64,000 nt of DNA from RGIG4576 sp045656705 (GTDB lineage Bacteria; Bacteroidota; Bacteroidia; Bacteroidales; Muribaculaceae): NCBI GenBank assembly GCA_045656705.1, contig JAZORR010000013.1:1-64000 (forward strand). Reading direction: 5' to 3'. The notes under the pieces are model-generated. The model saw only the letters and a program-made list of their open reading frames with translations, searched no databases and was not told the DNA's origin. Position 1 is the first letter of the stretch, and each line of letters begins with the position of its first letter. Of this stretch, positions 51,105-60,439 are shown piece by piece. The position numbers and the translations under genes are program-made.

Positions 51105-52088
51105 ATGATTAATGCTAAGATAACAGGAATAGCTTCATTCGCACCAGAGTTTAAGCTCACAAACGACGACTTGGCTCAAATGGTGGACACCAATGACGAA
51201 TGGATTACTACCCGCGTAGGTATCAAAGAGCGTCGCATCTTGAAAGAACCTAACGCAGGCTCTTCGTATATGGGTATCCAGGCTGTGAACAAGCTACTTG
51301 CCGAAACAGGCACTCCAGCCGAAGACATCGACCTTGTAATCTGCGCTACTTCCAACCCCGACTACCGCTTCCCAAGCACTGCATCAATCATTGCACATGG
51401 TTGTGGATGCAAAAATTGCTACGGATACGACATTCAAGCAGCATGTGCTGGCTTCATCGTGGCACTACAATCGGGTAATGCCTACATCAAATCGGGCTTA
51501 TATAAGAAGGTAGTGGTAGTGGCAGCCGAAAAGATGTCGAGCATGACAGACTATCAAGACCGCAACACATGCCCTCTATTTGGTGATGCAGCTGCTGCTA
51601 TGCTTTTGGAACCAACCGAAGAAAACATCGGCATTATCGACGGCGTATATCGCGTAGATGGCATAGGACTTCCTCACCTACTCATGAAGGCAGGTGGTTC
51701 GGCAACGCCAGCATCGCACGAAACAGTAGATGCCCGTCATCACTATGTATACCAAGAAGGCCGCAATGTGTATAAGCACGCCGTGACCGATATGGTGGAA
51801 TCGTCGCAAGACGTAATGGCTCGCAACGGCCTTACAGTGAACGACATCGATTGGTTTATCCCTCACCAAGCCAACCTTCGCATCATCGAAGCAGTGGGTG
51901 GACGCTTGGGCATAGACGAAAGCAAGGTGCTTGTGAATATCCAACACTATGGTAATACAAGTGCTGCGTCAATACCTTTGTGCCTTGATGAGTACAAAGA
52001 CAAATTGAAGAAGGGCGATAAGTTGGTTCTCACCGCATTCGGTGCAGGATTTACTTGGGGCGCAATGTATATCGTGTGGGGATGTTAA
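51105..52088 (+). CDS. fabH: Beta-ketoacyl-ACP synthase III
   Basis: A 327-aa condensing enzyme that starts fatty-acid chains from acyl-CoA and malonyl-ACP. Triad Cys114 (DIQAACAGF), His254 (FIPHQANLR) and Asn284 (HYGNTSAAS). Full length with standard start. Cytoplasmic. Lies between rpmF and era, as often seen in Bacteroidales. Confidence 0.97.
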   Translation: MINAKITGIASFAPEFKLTNDDLAQMVDTNDEWITTRVGIKERRILKEPNAGSSYMGIQAVNKLLAETGTPAEDIDLVICATSNPDYRFPSTASIIAHGCGCKNCYGYDIQAACAGFIVALQSGNAYIKSGLYKKVVVVAAEKMSSMTDYQDRNTCPLFGDAAAAMLLEPTEENIGIIDGVYRVDGIGLPHLLMKAGGSATPASHETVDARHHYVYQEGRNVYKHAVTDMVESSQDVMARNGLTVNDIDWFIPHQANLRIIEAVGGRLGIDESKVLVNIQHYGNTSAASIPLCLDEYKDKLKKGDKLVLTAFGAGFTWGAMYIVWGC

Positions 52089-52145
52089 TCCTCACACTCT
52101 CACGATAGCAGGCATTGGATAAGTGTGGACTATCGTGCAAAAATT

Positions 52146-52171
52146 GCATCATACTAATTGATGCTTTTTTT
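52146..52171 (+). terminator. Terminator after fabH
   Basis: GCATCA (52146-52151) with TGATGC (52159-52164), then seven T. Confidence 0.82.
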
Positions 52172-52264
52172 GTTTAAATACAGGGATTTTTTTGAGAAAT
52201 TCCACCGAAATATTAAGTATTAGTTGCAGGGAATATCCCTTAGAAACAAAAAAAATTCTATACT

Positions 52265-53146
52265 ATGCACAAAGCAGGATTCGTAAACATCGTGGGCAAT
52301 CCTAATGTGGGAAAGTCTACCATTATGAATGAACTCGTGGGCGAGCGCATCTCTATCATCACATCTAAGGCGCAAACCACGCGTCATCGCATCATGGGTA
52401 TCGTAAACACCGACGACTACCAAATCGTGTTTTCCGATACTCCAGGTGTACTCAAGCCTAAGTACAAACTTCAAGAAAGTATGCTTGAATACTCTAAGGG
52501 AGCACTCACCGATGCCGATATCATCGTGTATGTAACCGATGTGATAGAATCGCCTGAAAAAAACATCGACTTCATAGAGTCGGTGGCTAAGTGCAAAGTC
52601 CCTACCCTATTGGTAATCAACAAGATCGACCTACTAAAAGGACAAGACGATCTTGTTCAAAAGGTGGAACAATGGAAAAAACTTATTCCAGATGCCGAAA
52701 TCTACCCTACTTCGGCTAAAGAACATTTCAATGTAGACACGCTCATGAAACGCATCGTGAGCCTGCTACCCGATTCACCTCCATTCTTCGGTAAGGATGC
52801 TCTCACCGACAAGCCTGCACGCTTCTTTGTGACCGAAATTATTCGCGAAAAAATCCTTCTCGATTACGATCAAGAAATTCCATATGCAGTGCAAGCTGTG
52901 GTGGAAAAATTTGACGAAACCGACGATTCTATCCACATTATGGCCGTAATCTATGCCGAACGCGACAGCCAAAAGGCTATCATCATAGGCAAGGGCGGTA
53001 CCAAACTGAAGAGAGTGGGAATAGAGGCTCGCAAGGATATCGAAGCATTCTTCCAGAAGAGAGTCTACCTCGAAATGTTTGTGAAAGTAGAAAAAGATTG
53101 GAGAAATAGAGAAAACATACTGCGTTCGTTCGGTTACATCGAATAA
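52265..53146 (+). CDS. era: GTPase Era
   Basis: A 293-aa GTPase needed for 16S rRNA maturation and 30S assembly. G1 GNPNVGKST (residues 11-19), G3 DTPG, G4 NKID, and SAKE as G5. The C-terminal KH domain includes IIIGKGGTKLKRVGIEARKDIEAFF. Standard length. It follows the fabH terminator after ~95 nt. Confidence 0.97.
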   Translation: MHKAGFVNIVGNPNVGKSTIMNELVGERISIITSKAQTTRHRIMGIVNTDDYQIVFSDTPGVLKPKYKLQESMLEYSKGALTDADIIVYVTDVIESPEKNIDFIESVAKCKVPTLLVINKIDLLKGQDDLVQKVEQWKKLIPDAEIYPTSAKEHFNVDTLMKRIVSLLPDSPPFFGKDALTDKPARFFVTEIIREKILLDYDQEIPYAVQAVVEKFDETDDSIHIMAVIYAERDSQKAIIIGKGGTKLKRVGIEARKDIEAFFQKRVYLEMFVKVEKDWRNRENILRSFGYIE

Positions 53147-53160
53147 ACTGCGTATCTTTG
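53129..53160 (+). promoter_or_regulatory. Promoter of der
   Basis: TTCG (53129-53132, inside the era 3' end), 20-nt spacer, TATCTTTG (53153-53160). It allows der to be transcribed apart from era. Confidence 0.55.
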
Positions 53161-53209
53161 CGTTATTAAATTATTGTAGAACTAAGAATATCAACGACAC
53201 AAGAATATT

Positions 53210-54526
53210 ATGGGAAACTTAGTAGCTATAGTGGGACGCCCAAATGTGGGAAAGTCGACACTTTTCAACCGATTGACACAAACTCGCAGTGCCATCGTAG
53301 ATGACACTTCGGGTACTACACGCGACCGCCAATATGGCAAATTTGACTGGTGTGGCCACGAATTCTCGGTAGTGGATACTGGGGGTTGGGTGGTAAACTC
53401 TGACGATATCTTCGAAGAAGAAATCAATAAGCAAGTATCTATCGCCATAGAAGAGGCCGATGTAATCTTGTTTATGGTGGATATCACCAATGGTGTTACC
53501 GACCTCGACGACCACGTGGCAGCTATCCTACGACGCGCCAAGAAACCCGTAATCCTTGTCACCAACAAAGCCGAAAAGGGCGACTCTATCTATGCCGAAG
53601 CCGAATTCTATTCGCTCGGTCTTGGCGATCCATACTCTATCTCGGCAATGACAGGAACAGGCACAGGCGATCTTCTCGACGAAATAGTGAAGCGTATGCC
53701 TGAAGAACGCAAAGAAGACGATCACCTTGAGCAATTGCCTCGCTTTGCTATCGTGGGCCGTCCAAATGCAGGTAAATCGTCGATTATCAACTCGTTTATC
53801 GGCGAAGAACGCAACATCGTGACCGAAATAGCAGGTACTACTCGCGATAGTATCTACACTCACTACAATAAGTTTGGCTTCGACTTCTACCTTGTGGATA
53901 CTGCTGGTATTCGCAAAAAAGGTAAGGTGAACGAAGATATCGAATACTACTCGGTGATTCGCAGTATCCGTGCCATCGAAAATAGTGATGTGTGTATCCT
54001 TATGATCGATGCTACACGCGGTATCGAAAGCCAAGATGTGAACATCTTCTCGCTCGTAAATCGCAACAAGAAGGGCCTTGTGGTGTGTGTGAATAAGTGG
54101 GACCTTGTGGAAGACAAGAGCCAAGTGGCTATCAAGCACTTCGAAGAAACTATTCGCAAGCGTCTTGCTCCATTTAGCGACTTCCCTATCGTATTTAGTT
54201 CGGCTCTTACCAAGCAACGCATTCACCGCGTGCTCGAAGAAGCTGTGAAGGTGTATGAAAATCGTCAACGCACAGTGCCTACTTCACGCCTCAACGAAGT
54301 GATGCAAGAAGTAATCGCGGCATACCCACCACCAGCCACTAAGGGCAAGTATGTGAAGATTAAATATATCACTATGCTTAAGGGTGCAGCAGTGCCTACA
54401 TTCATCTTCTTCTGCAACCTTCCTCAATGGGTGAAAGAACCATATCGTCGCTATCTCGAAAATAAGATACGCGAAAACTGGGAATTCTCGGGTACTCCTA
54501 TCAATATCTTTATGCGCGAAAAGTAA
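53210..54526 (+). CDS. der: Ribosome assembly GTPase Der (EngA)
   Basis: A 438-aa protein with two tandem GTPase domains: first G1 GRPNVGKST (8-16) with DTGG, second G1 GRPNAGKSS (about 182-190) with DTAG and NKWD. A C-terminal KH-like domain (FIFFCNLPQWVKEPYRRYLENKIRENWEFSGTPI) completes it. Needed for 50S assembly. It ends at a strong terminator. Confidence 0.97.
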   Translation: MGNLVAIVGRPNVGKSTLFNRLTQTRSAIVDDTSGTTRDRQYGKFDWCGHEFSVVDTGGWVVNSDDIFEEEINKQVSIAIEEADVILFMVDITNGVTDLDDHVAAILRRAKKPVILVTNKAEKGDSIYAEAEFYSLGLGDPYSISAMTGTGTGDLLDEIVKRMPEERKEDDHLEQLPRFAIVGRPNAGKSSIINSFIGEERNIVTEIAGTTRDSIYTHYNKFGFDFYLVDTAGIRKKGKVNEDIEYYSVIRSIRAIENSDVCILMIDATRGIESQDVNIFSLVNRNKKGLVVCVNKWDLVEDKSQVAIKHFEETIRKRLAPFSDFPIVFSSALTKQRIHRVLEEAVKVYENRQRTVPTSRLNEVMQEVIAAYPPPATKGKYVKIKYITMLKGAAVPTFIFFCNLPQWVKEPYRRYLENKIRENWEFSGTPINIFMREK

Positions 54527-54551
54527 TCATAACGATATATACTACACAAGT

Positions 54552-54590
54552 AAAGGACTAATCTCCAAAATGCGGGATTAGTCCTTTTTT
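54552..54590 (+). terminator. Terminator after der
   Basis: AAAGGACTAATC (54552-54563) with GATTAGTCCTTT (54576-54587), then T-run. Confidence 0.92.
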
Positions 54591-54622
54591 GTTGATATTT
54601 TCAGTCAACTCTTATAGTTTTC

Positions 54623-54680
54623 GGGGGGAGAAAGCATTATTTCACCCTACTCTTAACACTTGTTAACTTTTCGGGGGGGG
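54623..54680. repeat. Two homopolymeric G-tracts (G6, G8) upstream of the fimbrillin-like gene
   Basis: TTTTC followed by six G (54623-54628) and again TTTTC followed by eight G (54673-54680). The second tract ends 19 nt before the TAAATTTG box at 54700. Runs this long are rare in this AT-rich genome. Confidence 0.75.
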
Positions 54681-54699
54681 TGGAACGGATGTTTTTTAC

Positions 54700-54707
54700 T
54701 AAATTTG
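54700..54707 (+). promoter_or_regulatory. -7 box of the fimbrillin-like gene
   Basis: TAAATTTG. The place for the -33 element (about 54676-54680) is occupied by the G8 tract; the nearest TTT-containing sequence is 27 nt away. The leader would be ~100 nt. Confidence 0.6.
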
Positions 54708-54816
54708 TACGGATTATGTACTTACGGATAGTCTCCGATAAGTATATAATTGTGCATAGGATATTTTAAACATTACAATAACTTTTTTTTATTTACAATT
54801 TAAAAACTAAAGAAGT

Positions 54817-57531
54817 ATGAAGAAAGTATTATTTTCTTTGTTGAGCGCATCGGCATTGTTGTGTTCAACTTCTTGTGCCGACGAAGCAATCGCTCCTGCT
54901 GGCGAAGGCGAAGCAATGGTGAATTTCACCGTGCAATTGAATGATGGCAACGCAAGCCGTGCCATTAGTGATGGTCTTAAAGCTACACAACTTTTCTACG
55001 AAGTGTATGCTTACGACAAAGATGGTGCAAAACCTACTGCGATTGACAAGGTTACCACTATGGTAGAGAAAAATGGAAAATTAACTGCTGAAGTTGGTTT
55101 CCCTCTTGTAAAAGGTCAAAAGTATGACATTGTATTTTGGGCTCAAAAGGAAGGTGCTTATGTGACTGACGTGGCTGATAAATTGACAACAATCAACATG
55201 TTTAAGTCTGAGAATGGTGAGCAAATTCTTGCTAAAGCCAATGACGACGATCGCGATGCATTTACTGCTGTTTTCTCTATCGAAAAGGTACAAGGTGCTC
55301 AAAGCCATGTTGTAGAATTGACTCGTCCTTTTGCTCAAGTTAACTTCGCTACTACTACTACCGATATCGCTGAAGCTTTCAATGCAGGTCTTAACTTGGA
55401 AGGTAAGCAATCTAAAGTGTTGGTTAAGAATGTAGCTACACAATACAATGCTTTGACAAAGGCTGCTACAGGCAATCAAGATGTATACACTACATTTGAT
55501 TGGAATATAGTGCCAGCAAATGAAACTTTGTTGACAAAAACACAAGGCACAGAAACTGTTGAAGACGATGTAACTTATAATTATCTTGCTACTGCTTATG
55601 TGCTTGTTCCTGGAGATGATAAACAAAGTCTTGCTGACCTTGAAATGACTATCACTACTGGTCTTAACCAAGATATCACTGTTAAGGTTCCTGCTGCTCC
55701 AGTACAACGCAACTACCGTACTAATGTGCTTGGTAACCTATTGACTAACCAAACTGACTTCACTGTAGAAATCGATGCTGATTTCGATGGCGACCTTCCA
55801 AGTGCAGAAGTTGTTGCTACAGCAGAAAAATTCCTTGCAGCTGTTGAAAATGTAGAAGATGGTGGTATTATCAAACTTGATTCAGATATTTCATTCACAA
55901 CAACAGATCGTACCCACAATTCAGGAACATGGTATGACGGTTTGTACTATGTTGGCGATAAGAGCTTCACTATTGACTTAGGTGGCAAAACTATTGACAA
56001 CGCAAATGGTGCAGTAAATGACTATTTGCTTAACTTCAAGAATGACGGGGCTGAACCTAATACAATCACTATCAAGAATGGTACTCTTGATGCTGGTACT
56101 GCTGCATTCTGCGCTATTTGCACATCAAGTACAAGCACTCAAAAGATCACCATCAATTTGGAAAATGTAAATGTTATCAACAATATGAGCAATGGTTCTA
56201 CTATCAAGATGAGAGGTGAATCTGTGTTGAATGTAAAAGCTGGTACTAAGATTACAGGTAAGAATAGTTACTTAGGTATCGAAAACTGGAAATCAACTGT
56301 TAATATCTACGAAGGTGCTGAGATTTATATGAATGGTACTTCAAGCTACAACGGTTGTTTAGTAGGTGTTGGTGGAAATGGTACTGTCAATGTATATGGT
56401 GGCTATGGTGAAGGTGTGAAAGGTGGTTTCATCGCTATGACATCAGGTGGTACTATCAATGTATCAGGTGGTAAATGGATTGCTAATACTGATGGCACTG
56501 TTGGTAACAATAGTAACCTATATGTTCTGACAGCTCAAAACAATAAATATGAAAGTGGATATGCAGGTGCATCTATCATTAATGTAACTGGTGGTACATT
56601 CCGTGGTGGTATGGATGCTTGGATTTTGAATGATGTAAAAGTAGAAAAAGCTGAACTTAACATCAGCGGTGGTAACTTCAACGCAAATCCATCTTCTTAT
56701 GTTGAAGAAGGCTATGCTGCAGTAGAAGCTAATGGCATTTGGACTGTAGCTGAAGTAACAACTGCTAATAACGCAGAAGAATTAGCAACAGCAATTGCTA
56801 ATGGTGGTCTAATTTCTTTAGCTAACGATATTAATATCAGCGAAGTTATTAATATTCCTGCTGGTACAACTGCTAATATCATTCTTAATGGCAATATCAC
56901 TGCTAAAGAAACCGATGGTTTTGTCGTAAATGCTGGTGGTAATTTAACTATTAGCGGTAACGGTAAGGTTACTTCAAATGGTGCTCCTATTCGTGCTATC
57001 GGTGGTAAAATAGTAGTAGAAGGTGGTGAATTCACTCAAACTGGCGCTTTTAATACCACTATATCAACATATCGTTATAGTTTAGATAGCCGCGAAGGTG
57101 GTGAAATCATTGTAAAAGGTGGTACATTCAAGACCAATAATGGTATGATTAATGTATCAGCTAATTCATCAGTTGTTATCGAAGGTGGTAATTTTTTGTT
57201 TGACAATAATACAACAGGTACTCGTCACTTCGCATACATTTCAGGAACTCTTACCATCAAAGATGGAGAATTCAAAGGCATTGCAGATGGAGATGCTGGT
57301 GGTGAATTTTTCTGTGGAGCAGGAGCAAATGGTAAGGTTATCGTAGATGGTGGTAAATTTACAAGTTTGTGGACATCTGGAGCTAAGAACAATATTTGGT
57401 CTTCATACGCATCTGGTTCTTCTATCGAAATTAATGGTGGTATTTTCAATCACAACGGAGGTATTTCAGCTCAAGTAAAAGAAAATACTGATGCAGCAAC
57501 AAAGGATGCTTATCCTTATATGGCAAAGTAA
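54817..57531 (+). CDS. Fimbrillin-like surface lipoprotein fused to a beta-helix
   Basis: A 904-aa lipoprotein: lipobox CSTSC (Cys20). Residues ~30-330 match the DUF6562/Mfa-like fimbrillin type (ATQLFYEVYAYDKDG, KGQKYDIVFWAQKEG, RPFAQVNFATT, PAAPVQRNYRTNVLGNLLT). From ~345 onward, pectate-lyase-like beta-helix rungs repeat 'GG.f....' (for example VNVYGGYGEG, INVSGGKW, INVTGGTFRGG, VIEGGNFLFDNN, VIVDGGKFTS). No catalytic residues are obvious. It probably forms or decorates a surface filament or works as an adhesin. It is a single-gene unit with its own terminator; no usher or anchor genes are next to it. Confidence 0.82.
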   Translation: MKKVLFSLLSASALLCSTSCADEAIAPAGEGEAMVNFTVQLNDGNASRAISDGLKATQLFYEVYAYDKDGAKPTAIDKVTTMVEKNGKLTAEVGFPLVKGQKYDIVFWAQKEGAYVTDVADKLTTINMFKSENGEQILAKANDDDRDAFTAVFSIEKVQGAQSHVVELTRPFAQVNFATTTTDIAEAFNAGLNLEGKQSKVLVKNVATQYNALTKAATGNQDVYTTFDWNIVPANETLLTKTQGTETVEDDVTYNYLATAYVLVPGDDKQSLADLEMTITTGLNQDITVKVPAAPVQRNYRTNVLGNLLTNQTDFTVEIDADFDGDLPSAEVVATAEKFLAAVENVEDGGIIKLDSDISFTTTDRTHNSGTWYDGLYYVGDKSFTIDLGGKTIDNANGAVNDYLLNFKNDGAEPNTITIKNGTLDAGTAAFCAICTSSTSTQKITINLENVNVINNMSNGSTIKMRGESVLNVKAGTKITGKNSYLGIENWKSTVNIYEGAEIYMNGTSSYNGCLVGVGGNGTVNVYGGYGEGVKGGFIAMTSGGTINVSGGKWIANTDGTVGNNSNLYVLTAQNNKYESGYAGASIINVTGGTFRGGMDAWILNDVKVEKAELNISGGNFNANPSSYVEEGYAAVEANGIWTVAEVTTANNAEELATAIANGGLISLANDINISEVINIPAGTTANIILNGNITAKETDGFVVNAGGNLTISGNGKVTSNGAPIRAIGGKIVVEGGEFTQTGAFNTTISTYRYSLDSREGGEIIVKGGTFKTNNGMINVSANSSVVIEGGNFLFDNNTTGTRHFAYISGTLTIKDGEFKGIADGDAGGEFFCGAGANGKVIVDGGKFTSLWTSGAKNNIWSSYASGSSIEINGGIFNHNGGISAQVKENTDAATKDAYPYMAK

Positions 57532-57654
57532 TTTAATCGAAACCATTTAGGCTGAATGAATAATTATAGGCTTAGGGGGCTTGGTTGTCCCCTAAGCCAC
57601 CAAAATCTTCCAATTGGGAGTATTTGCGTGAAGGTTGTTTAAAAAAAGTTGTTT

Positions 57655-57687
57655 GGGCTGTTCCATTTTTATGGTTCAGCCCTTTTT
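57655..57687 (+). terminator. Terminator of the fimbrillin-like gene
   Basis: GGGCTG (57655-57660) with CAGCCC (57677-57682), CC/GG inner pairs, then TTTTT. A second, uridine-free hairpin (GGCTTAGGGG, 57569-57578, with 57589-57598) lies just before it. Confidence 0.75.
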
Positions 57688-57697
57688 GTGTGTAGAC

Positions 57698-57908
57698 AAA
57701 CCTCGCAGAGGTTTTTCAGTGGAAGCCCTATGATGAGCGAGAGCGAATCTTAGGGAAGGATAAAGATTTATACCATACATCAACCTCGACGAGGTTGCAC
57801 TCAATGTATTTTATGCTGGGCTTACAGCACGACTTCTATAGGTGGTATCGCTACCCGGCGTGATGCTTCGCTCTGCACCGGACTATTTTAGTTCTCGCCT
57901 TCGGCGAG
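57698..57908. repeat. Cluster of short palindromes in the 57532-58069 gap
   Basis: AAACCTC-GCA-GAGGTTT (57698-57714), CAACCTC-GAC-GAGGTTG (57781-57797) and CTCGCC-TTC-GGCGAG (57894-57908) are clean 6-7-bp stems with 3-nt loops. The first two share the core ACCTCGnnGAGGT. They look like REP-type elements. No gene is visible in this 538-base gap. Confidence 0.65.
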
Positions 57909-58004
57909 TGTTTCGGTACAGAAGAACATTTTTAAATTTAGAACACAAAGACATCAGATACATAAGTTTTTTTGACCGTGCGAATGGTATAAGATAATAA
58001 GATA

Positions 58005-58033
58005 ATAAAAAGGACACACTGCATAGTGCGTCC
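58005..58033 (-). terminator. Terminator after argF'
   Basis: GGACACACT (58012-58020) with AGTGCGTCC (58025-58033), one mismatch; TTTTTATT follows on the minus strand. Confidence 0.75.
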
Positions 58034-58069
58034 ATTGATGAAATAATACCTTTCACTGTCTGCTAAATG

Positions 58070-59026
58070 CTATTCGAGGCCTTCCAAGATGCGTTTCAGC
58101 ACTACTTGTGCCGAGATTTCACGATTGGCAGCCTCGGGGATTACGATAGATTGTGGGCTTTCTATCACATCGTCGCTCACAATCATATTGCGGCGCACTG
58201 GCAAGCAGTGCATAAAGAATGCGTTGTTGGTGAGTGCCATCTTCTCGGTGGTGATGGTCCACGACATATCTTTGCTGAGGATTTCGCCGTAGTGAGGATC
58301 GGCGTAGGCACTCCAGTTTTTCGCATACACGAAGTCGGCACCTTCGAGAGCCTTATCTTGGTCGTATTCTATGCGTGCTTTGCCTGCAAACTTCTCGTCG
58401 AGTTCGTATCCCTTAGGGTGAGTAATCACGAAATCGTAGTCGGTGGCATTCATCCATTGTGCGAAAGAATTTGGCACAGCCTGTGGCAGAGCCTTAGGGT
58501 GAGGAGCCCAAGTGAGCACCACCTTAGGGCGTTCCACCTTCTTAAATTCTTCGATAGTGATGAGGTCGGCAAACGATTGGAGTGGATGCACAGTGGCAGT
58601 TTCCATAGCAAACACTGGTTTACCCGAATATTGAATGAATTGCTGAAGGATTTTCTCTTCGTAATCGTCGAGTTTGTTCTCGAAACGAGCAAACGAACGC
58701 ACGCCTATCACATCGCAATAGCTACCCATCACAGGGATGGCTTCGAGCAAGTGTTCGCTCTTGTCGCTATCCATTATCACGCCGCGTTCGGTTTCGAGTT
58801 TCCAGGCACCTTGATTCACATCGAGCACTATCACATTCATACCAAGGTTCATAGCAGCCTTTTGAGTGCTTAGGCGAGTGCGTAGCGATGAGTTGAAAAA
58901 CACCATCAAGAGAGTTTTGTTTTCACCCAAATGTTTATACGCAAATCGATTAGCCTTCACTTCGAGGGCTTCTTTCACAGCGGCTTTCAAGTCGCCTATA
59001 TCTTCTACATTTACAAATGTTCTCAT
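58070..59026 (-). CDS. argF': N-succinylornithine carbamoyltransferase
   Basis: A 318-aa enzyme of the transcarbamylase family. It transfers a carbamoyl group to N-succinylornithine in the Bacteroidota arginine pathway. The carbamoyl-phosphate loop reads FNSSLRTRLST (49-59) in place of the STRT of ordinary OTCases. HCLPVRR and HPLQSFADL are conserved; EAANRE near the end is typical. It resembles closely the B. fragilis enzyme as I recall it. Cytoplasmic; single gene here. Confidence 0.94.
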   Translation of the reverse strand: MRTFVNVEDIGDLKAAVKEALEVKANRFAYKHLGENKTLLMVFFNSSLRTRLSTQKAAMNLGMNVIVLDVNQGAWKLETERGVIMDSDKSEHLLEAIPVMGSYCDVIGVRSFARFENKLDDYEEKILQQFIQYSGKPVFAMETATVHPLQSFADLITIEEFKKVERPKVVLTWAPHPKALPQAVPNSFAQWMNATDYDFVITHPKGYELDEKFAGKARIEYDQDKALEGADFVYAKNWSAYADPHYGEILSKDMSWTITTEKMALTNNAFFMHCLPVRRNMIVSDDVIESPQSIVIPEAANREISAQVVLKRILEGLE

Positions 59027-59219
59027 TGTATGATTCTATCTTTAAAAATTTTGAAAGTACCAAGTTACAATATTTTCTTGTAATATCATCTATTTCTGCG
59101 TAAAAATTCAACAAAATGGCAAATTTTCACCTTTTTATTCTATAATAATACAAAAAGATTGGTTGTGGCAAATGAATGACACAACCATTAGATTTCATTT
59201 TCAGTAAGTAGGTGTTTTT

Positions 59220-59366
59220 TTACTTAAAAGTCCACTTTACGGCAACTGTTGGGTTCCAATACCAACCATTATTGAGTGCGAAATTAGAAGAGATTTCCCA
59301 TTCAGTACCCACGCTTAGGTTGAAATCCTTATCAATGCCATTGAAGGATGCGGAAGCAGTGAGCAT
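59220..59366 (-). pseudogene. C-terminal fragment of an outer-membrane beta-barrel protein
   Basis: A 48-codon frame (MLTASASFNGIDKDFNLSVGTEWEISS..., ending VAVKWTFK) with the alternating pattern and Phe-Lys end of a barrel C-terminus, but no room for the rest of a barrel. It begins directly after the hairpin of the SPFH gene. Probably the remnant of a deleted gene. From 59027 to 59219 nothing else is seen. Confidence 0.5.
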
Positions 59367-59370
59367 AAAA

Positions 59371-59415
59371 TAAGGGAATTATATACCTACCGAAAATGTG
59401 TATATAATTCCCTTA
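59371..59415 (-). terminator. Terminator of the NfeD-SPFH operon
   Basis: A perfect 16-bp stem (59371-59386 with 59400-59415) and 13-nt loop, followed by TTTTAT on the minus strand. Confidence 0.83.
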
Positions 59416-59438
59416 AACTTTATCGATTACTTATCGGA

Positions 59439-60416
59439 TTACTTCTGGAACATCTCCTTGATAGAGCCGATAGAGCTAAGCACGCCTGTGGCTTCGTAAG
59501 GGATGTAGACAGTCTTGCCGTCCTTGCCCGATGTCATCTCATTGAGAGTCTCGATATACTTCATAGCAAGCATATAGGTAGCAGGATCGGTTTTTGATTC
59601 CTTGATGGCCTCAGCCACGCGACGGATGGCTTCGGCTTCAGCCTCGGCTTGTAACACCTTTGCACGCGATTCACCTTCGGCCTTTAGGATTTGTGATTGC
59701 TTTTCGGCCTCTGCTTGGTTGATTTGCGATTGCTTTTCACCTTCCGAACGAAGAATGAGCGACTTCTTTTCACCTTCAGCATTCAAGATTTCGGCACGAC
59801 GATTACGCTCGGCTTGCATTTGCTTTTCCATAGCCTCACGCACACTTTCGGGAGGAGTGATGTCTTGCAATTCCACACGATTCACCTTTACACCCCACTT
59901 ATTTGTAGCCTCGTCGAGGATGGCCTGAAGTTTAGAATTGATAGTATCGCGAGAAGTGAGAGTTTCGTCGAGTTCGAGTTCGCCAATCACATTACGAAGC
60001 GAAGTTTGAGTAAGTTTCTCGATAGCGTTAGGAAGGTTATCGATTTCGTATACCGACTTCTTTGGGTCCACGATTTGGAAATAAAGAAGAGCATTGATTT
60101 CGGTAGTAACGTTGTCTTTAGTAATCACTTGTTGTGAAGGGAAATCATATACTTGTTCGCGCAAATCGATTACCGAAGTAGATACGATGCTTGCCACAGG
60201 ACGGCGACCAGCGAAATTATCCACACGGCGAGTATAAATCATCTTTGGCTTATCGATAAAAGGCCAAATGATATTCAATCCTGGAGGCAACACACTATGA
60301 AATCGTCCAAGGCGTTCTATCACACGAGTTTCACTTTGTGGCACTACTTTCACACCTGCCACCACCAATACCACTGCTATCAACACTAAGATAGCCAACA
60401 ATACGAATGTGTCCAT
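59439..60416 (-). CDS. SPFH/Band 7 (stomatin-like, QmcA-type) membrane protein
   Basis: A 325-aa protein anchored by one N-terminal helix (residues 4-24: FVLLAILVLIAVVLVVAGVKV). The SPFH domain (~25-185) contains GLNIIWPFIDKP and VELQDITPPESVREAMEKQMQAER. A heptad-like, Ala/Glu-rich segment (~190-265) repeats 'aEGEkqsqi..AE'. Such proteins assemble in membrane rings and pair with NfeD proteins, as here (24 nt upstream gene). Likely role: membrane microdomain organisation or protease control. Confidence 0.94.
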   Translation of the reverse strand: MDTFVLLAILVLIAVVLVVAGVKVVPQSETRVIERLGRFHSVLPPGLNIIWPFIDKPKMIYTRRVDNFAGRRPVASIVSTSVIDLREQVYDFPSQQVITKDNVTTEINALLYFQIVDPKKSVYEIDNLPNAIEKLTQTSLRNVIGELELDETLTSRDTINSKLQAILDEATNKWGVKVNRVELQDITPPESVREAMEKQMQAERNRRAEILNAEGEKKSLILRSEGEKQSQINQAEAEKQSQILKAEGESRAKVLQAEAEAEAIRRVAEAIKESKTDPATYMLAMKYIETLNEMTSGKDGKTVYIPYEATGVLSSIGSIKEMFQK

Positions 60417-60439
60417 TTTTCAAAAATTATTTAAGGGTT

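Noticed and set aside
57532..58069. Second small RNA in the gap after the fimbrillin-like gene
   Set aside because: Hairpins are present but no consensus promoter precedes any of them.
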